Of a stretch of DNA of 64,000 nt, positions 51,001 through 60,000 are shown one piece after another. Every line of letters starts with the position of its first letter. Position 1 is the first letter of the stretch. A model generated the notes under the pieces. That model saw nothing but the letters and a program-made list of their open reading frames with translations, was not told the origin of the DNA and did not search any database. Source of the DNA: Manduca sexta (taxonomy: Eukaryota > Arthropoda > Insecta > Lepidoptera > Sphingidae); the NCBI RefSeq assembly GCF_014839805.1, contig NC_051121.1:8229116-8293115 (forward strand), written 5' to 3'. The position numbers and the translations under genes were made by a program.

Positions 51001-54000
51001 GATAATATATTTTAAATGTATTGATGGATATCGAAATGATAAAAAAACTGGAACGTCATGAGCATTAGAATGCAAAAATGGTATGAATATATGCATAGAT
51101 TAAAATGTAAATATGATGCATTTTGAAAATATAATAAAACAAGAATTGCACCAATATTGTGTTCATATTCAATAAATATTGACATACTTATTTTTGGTTA
51201 ATAGTCACAGTAGAAGAGATACGTCTCTTTCTATCTTGTAGGATGCTCAAAAGGGTGATAACGCACCTTTTCAGTCTTCCAGCGAAGCGTAGTCTACTAG
51301 CTTTTGCTCGCGTCTTCGCCTAAATTAAACTTAGTTTGCTATAAATATTTTAAAAATACCCTTAATGTCCTTCCTGTTAAAGCTTCCTATTTACCAAACA
51401 TCAAAATCGGTTCCGTGATTCAGCCTTTAAAGTGCAGACAGTTTCCGCGTTTATATTATTATGATGATAGTAAGAATAATATGGTGATGTTACAGGAGTC
51501 CCTGGGCGGCGGGGTGTACGGTTCAGTGGGGGCGTCTGGCGCGGAGGGTGGGGAGAGACGCGAGGGGGGCAAGCGCGGCCGCCGGCCCGGCAGGAAGGCG
51601 CAGCTCGACAAACAGGACATGAAGGCCAAACTCGGTATGTGTGAATATGGATATTTACATCTAGCGATGCGACGCGATGTATCGAGACGATCTGTGTATC
51701 GATACTAAAATTTATCGATGGTGGAATTGATTTGGCTTATTATCTATTACTAGCTGACGCGACAGACGTTGTCCCGTCTTAACTATGAATTTGCAGCGCG
51801 CATTCTGTCAAACACTGATAGTTCGCAATTTTTTTAATTTTTCTTTTATAAAAGAAGCTTTTACTGAAAATAACAAAACTAACAAAAACAAAAAAAAATA
51901 GTAAAATCGGTCCAGCCGTTCACGCGTGATGGCGTGACCAAGGGAAATAGGGATTCATTTATCTATACTTCTATATACTATTATATAAAGCTGAAGAGTT
52001 TGTTTGTTTGTTTGTTTGAACGCGCTAATCTCAGGAACTACCGGTCCAAACTGAAAAATTCTTTTTGCGTTGGATAGCCCTTTGTTCGTGGAGTGCTATA
52101 GGCTATATATCATCACGCTATACCCAATAGGAGCGGAGCAGTAATGGCCAATCTCAGGAAATACCGATCCAAACTGAAAAATTATTTTTGCGTTGGATAG
52201 CCCTTTGTTCGTGGAGTGCTATAGGCTATATATCATCACGCTATACCGAATAGGAGCGGAGCAGTAGGAAATCCGGTCCAAACTGAAAAATTCTTTTTGC
52301 GTTGGATAGCCCTTTCGTGGAGTGCTCTTATTTATATATCATCACGCTATGACCAATAGGAGCGGAGCAGTAATGAAACATGTTGATAAAACGGGGACAA
52401 TTTATTAGTTTTGAGAGCGTCCGTTGCGTGCGCTGCGTAAACGGTTAAAGTTATGCAACCATGATGTATGACGGGATTGTTCCTCTTAAAAAGTTCTAAA
52501 AAATATATTATAAAACAAAGTCCCCCGCTGCATCCGTCTGCCTAAACGTGTTAAACTCAAAAACTACCCAACGTATTAAGATGAAATTTGGTATGGAGAC
52601 AGTTTGAGACCCTGGGAAGAACATAGGCTCCCGGGAAACTACTACTTTTATAACGGAAAACTTTAGCCTGAAAAACTTATAACGCGGGCGGAGCCGCGGG
52701 CAAAAGCTAGTATATATATATATATATATAGATTTTGTTTTATTTGTCATTACTATCATATCTTTCGATGTACAAGTTTATCGCATCTGATATTGTAATG
52801 TTTTGGTGTGGTTTTAATAAATATTAAGTTGATTACTCGAGTCGCAGGATTGACGAGTTTGAATCATTGTAAAACAAGTGTTTGTTGAGGAACTCGCAAA
52901 TATTTACTGCGTATTTATATTTTGAGAGTAGGTAAGACCGATACTACTCCCGTAAATCAGCTATTTTATACTATGAACAAAACTGGTCACAAAATGAATT
53001 TATACAATATTTAATAAATATTACTTACCCCACGTAAATATTCATATGTAAATCAAATTTGCAACCACTTAATTGACATCCGCCAGCCGGCTTCTGCGAT
53101 GATCGTCAAGGTTGCCGAACAATTCAGATCCACCCTTAGCTTTAGTCATAATAAAGCACAATTTGCAACAAATGTTTGCATCTGTCGCACCTTTTAGCTT
53201 AACAAAGGAAAGCTTATCCAATGTCACGGTTCATGGAGAGAGGTTTTGATGGTATTGGTAACGAGAAAACACCCGCTTAGTAACAACTAAAGATATGTTA
53301 ATAGTATAAAGAAGTTATGTTTGCAAGTTTAGATGAAATTCTAATCTTTGAAACAACGGATTGGATACTCGAGATGTTTTCATTAATAGGAGTCTGCATT
53401 AACCCTCGGTTATATTTTCAATTTGTCATAAAACAATTTTTAAAGCAAGCGGATTGTATACAAAGATATCTTCAGTTCATGGTTGGTAATCATCGTAAAT
53501 TTTTTTCTTAACCCGTCATGACTTGTCAAAATTTTATTTTCAAATATGTACAGGTAGCTGAATGTTTGCCGCCAAACATTGACAGCTACGCGTGTGACGG
53601 AAAAATAACCTTATTATGTAGTATATAAGGTTATAATCCCGTGACACACGCAAATGTCATGTAGCTGTCTTGGCTCGCCGGCGAGCCACGAGAGACCAAG
53701 AGTTAAGCATCTGATTTATTATAATTTGATATTATTCAATATCAATTTGTGTGACAACTATATGAAAATAGAAAAAGGCCCTTTTACTTAAACATTTTTA
53801 CTTTGGAGAGAGACATAGATAACAATTTTACATCGGGAATAGACACAATGAACTTAGTGACAATGTCACTAGATGGCGTTATAATGGTTTGTATTTAATT
53901 ATTTATTATCATTCCCCCCCTTTAAATGCAAACCCATCATCTTGCAACGATCTTCAAACTTGCCCTTAATAGCTTTGGTTAGAACATCAGCAGCCATTCG

Positions 54001-57000
54001 TTCAGTTTCCAGATAGCGGACTTCAACTTCCATGTTAGAGATTTTTTCTTTAATGAAATTGTAACGTATGTCAATATGTTTACTTCGAGCATTATAGTAA
54101 TCAGAACCTGCAAATTTAATCGCACTTTGATTATCACAGTATATTACAGTAGGCAGACCCTTGATATCACATTGAAGTCCCAATTCCAAATTTCTCAGCC
54201 ACATAGCTTCCTGAACAGCTGCTCCCAAGGACATGTATTCAGCTTCCATTGTTGATAAGGCTACTGTAATCTGCCTTTTAGAACACCATGAAATTGGTGC
54301 ATGCTGAAACATAAATATATATCCAGAACAAGACCTCCGGTCGTTACAATCTGAGGCCCAATCAGAATCACAAAAACCAAATATTCTTTCTTCTTTATTA
54401 TTTTTCTTGAAATGTAATTTATAATTCTTTGTGCCTTTTAAATATCGTAATATTCGTTTGACTGCCATCCAATGTTCAAATTCTGGTTTATTATTATAAC
54501 TGCTTAATTTATTTACAGCATAACATATGTCAGGTCTAGTTCCATAGGCTAGATATAAAAGACTACCTATTGCTTCTTGATATGGTAGGTTATGTATAAC
54601 ATTTTTCTGTTCTGTGTGTAGCAATTTATTGTTTGGATCCCATGGCGAAGCTACAGTTTTGCATTCAGTCATATTAAATCTTTGCAGTATTTTTTCTATA
54701 TAAGCTGATTGATCAATATATATTTCATCTCTATTAATGTTTTGAGTAATTTTCCATCCAATGAAATGTTTAGCTATACCAAGATCTTTCATATGAAATT
54801 TGCTTTTTAAATTCTCTTTAATATATTTTGCATTTTGTTCATTGTTAAAGATTAACAACAAATCATCAACATACACTAATATGAATGTCATACTATGTTC
54901 TTCAATTTTATAATATACACATGAATCTACAGGTAAGCTAGTAAATCCTAGTTCTTTCAAAGCATTTCTTAATTTTAAGTTCCATTGGCGGCTAGCTTGT
55001 TTTAAGCCATAAATAGATTTGTTCAGCCTGCATACCTTGGTTCCATGCTCATATAAAGGAGGTTGACTCATGTAAATCTCATGGTCAACGTCTCCTTGTA
55101 AAAATGCTGTTACAGCATCCATTTGCTCAATATACATGTTATACTTGACTGCCATTGCAAACAAATATCGGATTGATGTATGTCTTACCACTGGGGCAAA
55201 TATTTCGTTATATTCTGTGCCCTTTTTGCTTGTATCCTTTAATTACAAGTCTTGCCTTATATCTCTCAACATTGCCATCAGCATCAGTTTTTAATTTGTA
55301 TACCCATTTGCAAGGAATCATCCTCTTACCATCCGGGAGATCGACTAATGTCCATGTATTATTTTGAATAAGCGAGCGAAACTCACTATCCATGGCATTT
55401 TTCCATTCTATGGCATTTACATCTGAAAGAGCTTCCTCAAGAGTCAAAGGTTCCGTCACTGACTGTGCTGTCTTCAGTGGCATTGAGGTATCATTATGTT
55501 GACATTGGTAGCTATATAAATTATTTTTTACTTGTTTGTTTCTAGGTCTCAAAAATATATTGCTTCTTGAAGATGTCAACTCATCGTCATGTGATGGCTC
55601 AGGAACATATTCATTGTCAGATGAATGCTCAGATATGTACTCATCATCATCACTGCAATTAGACTCAGTATTATTTCCAGGTACATTTAAGTCTTTGGGA
55701 TTTAGGCTCTCATGTTCACTACTGTCCTCATCAGAATTAAGATTTTGTGATAATGGCATGATAACACAATTATTTTGTACAGTATTTTCAATAAAAATAA
55801 CATCTCGGCTTTTAATTATTTGTTTTTTTCTTTCATCATACAAGCGGTATCCTTTGGTATCTTCACAATACCCAACAAACAACATCTTTGATGATTTTGG
55901 ATCCCATTTTTGTCTCCTTTCTTTAGGGACGTGAACCATTGCAGTACATCCAAATATCTTCATATGATTCAAACTAGGCTTTTTACCTGACCATATTTCT
56001 ACTGGAGATTTATACTGCAGACTTTTCGTAGGAGAACGATTTATGATATACACAGCTGTAGAAACTGCTTCAGCCCAAAAGGATTTTGGTAATCTAGAAT
56101 TAAGAAGTAAACATTTAGCCCGTTCTACAATTGTACGGTTCATACGTTCCGCTAAACCATTTTGTTCAGGGGTGTAAGGATTTGTGGTCTGATGTTTAAT
56201 ACCTGCAGTCTTTATGAAATGGTCAAAGTCATGGTTCACATACTCTTTGCCATTATCTGTACGCAATATCTTAATATTCTTGTTTGTTTGTTTTTCTACA
56301 AAGTTTTTAAATTCTTTAAATTTTTCTAATGTTTCTGATTTATTCTTTAAAAAATATATGAATACTCTTTTTGAATAATCGTCTATAAATGTCAAGAAAT
56401 ATTTTGCACTTCCGAGAGACTTAGCTTCCATTGGACCACAAATATCTGAGTGAATTAATTCAAGAAGCTCGGAGGCTCTAGTGCCACTGTTTACAAATGG
56501 TTGCCTACTTTGTTTGCCTTCTATGCAAATATTACAAATTGGATTTTTTGACATTTTTTTACTTTTAGAACATTCATCAAGTTTTTGCAAATCTTTGAAA
56601 TTGAGATGGCCCATTCGCTGATGCCATATATTAATATTAGTTTCATCCGCAGTTGACAACAATGCAGATACTGTATTAAAAACATTATTAAGTTTGTACA
56701 TATTATTGTGTTTTACTGCTGTCAAAATTAATTTGTTATTTTGATATATTTCACATCTATTATTTTTGAACTTTATTTCACAGCCTTGTTGTGTCATTTG
56801 ACTGACAGACAGCAAATTAGTTGTTAAGTTAGATACATATAACACTTTTCTTACTTGTATTTCCTGAGGTTTGCCATTAGAATCTTTTATTTGTATATTT
56901 ACATTGCCACATGCTTTTACTGTAACACTATTGTTGTTTGCCACTTTAATACTTTGGACAGGACTTGGAGCTACATTATACAGCCATTCATAATTTCTAC

Positions 57001-60000
57001 ACATATGCATTGAGGCACCGGAGTCCACATACCAAGAGTTCTCATCCATTGAAGTACCAACTGGAAATGCAGCAAAATAAGTATTAGTATTATCATTTTT
57101 AGTAATTTTTTGGACAGGCTTTTTTTTTTGGAAATAACATTGTTTACTAAAATGCCCGTATTTGTTACAATTGTAACATCTCGGGCCTTTACTATCATTC
57201 CTTTCATTCTCTGATTTTTTATTGGCCTTATGGTACTTATTGTTGTGCTTTGAATAAAATGCTACTGAGTTTGAAGCCTTTACATCTTGGAGTATTTTCG
57301 TCTTCACTGAGTCGGCAGTGATTGGCACACCTGAGCTTTCCATGGCCATAATCATCGGTTTGAACGTGTCGGGCAAACCAGCGAGCAGCAACGTGCCCAG
57401 CCACTCGTCATCAACAACGAAGCCAATATTACGGAGCTTATGTGCGGTAGACATAATTTTATTCACATAATCTTCTACATTGTCACAGTTTTCTAAGGTA
57501 GTTGTTATCAAAGTTCTTAAAAGACCTACCTTTCTCGTAAGACCTGAATCATCAAATACCTTTTGTAGATTTTGCCATACTTCCTTAGCTGTTGTAGCTT
57601 CCTGAACATGGACATAAATCGTCGGATCTACCAGAAGGATAATTTTAGATTTTGCCTTAGTATCACGCTTCTTATCGTCTACATAATTAGGGCCGGGTTC
57701 GATTGTTTCCCACAGTTCTTCATGCTCCAGGTAATTTTTAACTGCGAATTTCCAAGTGGAGTAATTTTCTCTCCCAATCAATTTTTCGATATTTATTGTC
57801 GATAATGATCCACTCATTTTAATATTGTATTTGAAATCGCTGAAAATAAAATTATGAGCACGCGGCAGCCGGCAATTTCGGCTCGTATAGGTTATGTCGA
57901 ACTTAATCTTCTTTAATCTCGGAAAGTATTATAATTTTCGTTACTTTTAATTATGACAAAGATGTCTGGGCCCATAACCTATTATAATTTGATATTATTC
58001 AATATCAATTTGTGTGACAACTATATGAAAATAGAAAAAGGCCCTTTTACTTAAACATTTTTACTTTGGAGAGAGACATAGATAACAATTTTACATCGGG
58101 AATAGACACAATGAACTTAGTGACAATGTCACTAGATGGCGTTATAATGGTTTGTATTTAATTATTTATTATCATGATTATTATTAAATAGTTGTATGCA
58201 TTTTGCGATAGACTCATAACATCTTACAGGCTAAGATCGGCAGTACCAATTCTGTTAAATATTTATCGATATGTCTAATTGGCACATCACTATTCTTTTA
58301 CAAAATGCAGATGAACTAACCGCCTGTTTTACAGCACTGCAGAATTTCAAATGGGGCTTATGTTAGACTAGTTTTTGCTCAGTTTTGTCTGCGCGCAAGA
58401 GTTTTTCCCCGGAATAAACGCTGTTAAATTGTAATGAAATGAATAATTTTTCAGAGAAACAGTAGCTCTCCTATTAGTGATAGAAAACATGGTAGTTCAT
58501 GACTTATGACTTGTTCGAATACTATACAAAGGAAAATTATAAGGATGTCAGAACTCGGCAAAGCCCAAAAAACGCGACGCGATGTCGTTTAATGTCGCTG
58601 TTTGTGATTGGTCGACACCAATGCGTCGGTCACGTGTTCGTCTCTCAACCAATCACAATAAAACGATTCGGAGTCGTGTCGGAATTTTTGCCATATTCTA
58701 AACACACTGGCTTTTTATTGAATTCTTCCTATGTAACTTTGTATATTATTACCACAAATATTCCCCTATCTGCTAACTTTACTTTAGTAATCAGTTGAAG
58801 TTGCATTGCTCCACCGTTTCATATTTCGTACATCACACGTTTTGCGCAACAATAGTGTCGTTTCTCACGGTTTTAGCTGTGTTATTTTACTGCTTATTTT
58901 TTTATATGTTTCTCAGAGTTCCAATTTTAGAAGGAAGATCTGGGAATCAAATTATTAGTTTCCATCAATAATTTTGATGAAATTCTAAATAATAAAAACA
59001 TAAAATTTTCGCTATTATTACTCAACGATTTTTACTTATCATTGACATTATCTGTCTAAAATACTAAATTAATAACCCTTATTTCTGTAATATGTATTAT
59101 GTTTACGCGTAATATGCAAATATAATAATTAATATCTTATAATAGACTTAAAACAATAACGATATACACATACGTGGTGAATCAACAATGGATTTACATT
59201 TTATCTAGTTCCATAATAACACAAGGCTGTTAAGAGCAAAGTCTAGTTTTATTTATAAACATAATAGGTAGGTAATATGCTATAATATACTTTGCTATTA
59301 AGGTTTATTTTCGTAAATAAAAATTATGGCACTACTCAACGTCTAATTCATTGCTAAATATTAGAATGTTGACATACGAGTATGATCGCAGTTTTTGATG
59401 ACGTAACGACCGTTTTCAATAAACGACACTTTTTTCGATTCATCGTGAAAATGGACCAATCCGAACAAAGTTTTTTGACATGCTTACAAATGACTTAATT
59501 TGATTGGTTCATTCTCACGTTCAGATCGAAGATTAAGATTGAAATCGTTTATTGAAAACGGCACGACGTTCATTACCGCTCAGATGGTTCATTACGCCAA
59601 ACAAAAGGAAAATCAAACATTGCAGTTGCGAGGCAAGTGAATGAATGTACCGCACTCTGAATGCTAATTAGTCGTCACGCAAATCGTGTCGACTTGGTCT
59701 CGTTGGCAATCGTGACTTGAATCGTTCGGTTAATGAGTGGCGGCATCACTGTGGCGCAATGTAGCGTACCACAGCCAAATATAATGCCAGATAAAAATAT
59801 GTAGGTGTAAGAAGTTCTCGTGGTTGATCTTCTTTATGAAAAATTAAGTCGTTGATTGTTAGACACAATCCAAAATTATGTAAACATTTGTTAAAATTTT
59901 GGGTAGTTTTTTGTTTGTTGGTTAGTTACATAACAATTTACAATGGTTCAAATTTCATCTGCTTTTCTGTCCTACAGGCAATTTATTTTTTAATTATGGA

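Larger units (their letters stand above)
36060..51495 (+). other. First intron of the bZIP gene (if exon 1 is right)
   Basis: 15.4 kb. It holds the hAT-like MITEs, SINEs and the CpG-rich block. 36200-37900, 40400-42400 and 47200-50100 are AT-rich with no supported feature. Confidence 0.5.
53717..58174 (-). mobile_element. Complete Ty1/copia retrotransposon, young, pol frameshifted
   Basis: 4,458 bp, antisense to the bZIP gene within its second intron. It has two 195-bp LTRs that look identical by eye, a 5-bp target duplication TGATT (53712-53716 and 58175-58179), a primer site, a polypurine tract and a Gag-Pol region in the usual copia order: Gag, protease, integrase, reverse transcriptase, RNase H. 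The LTR begins TG and ends TA. Identical LTRs and an exact target duplication mean a recent insertion. The coding region is split by a frameshift at the start of the reverse transcriptase, so this copy probably cannot move by itself unless the shift is a sequencing error. Confidence 0.95.
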
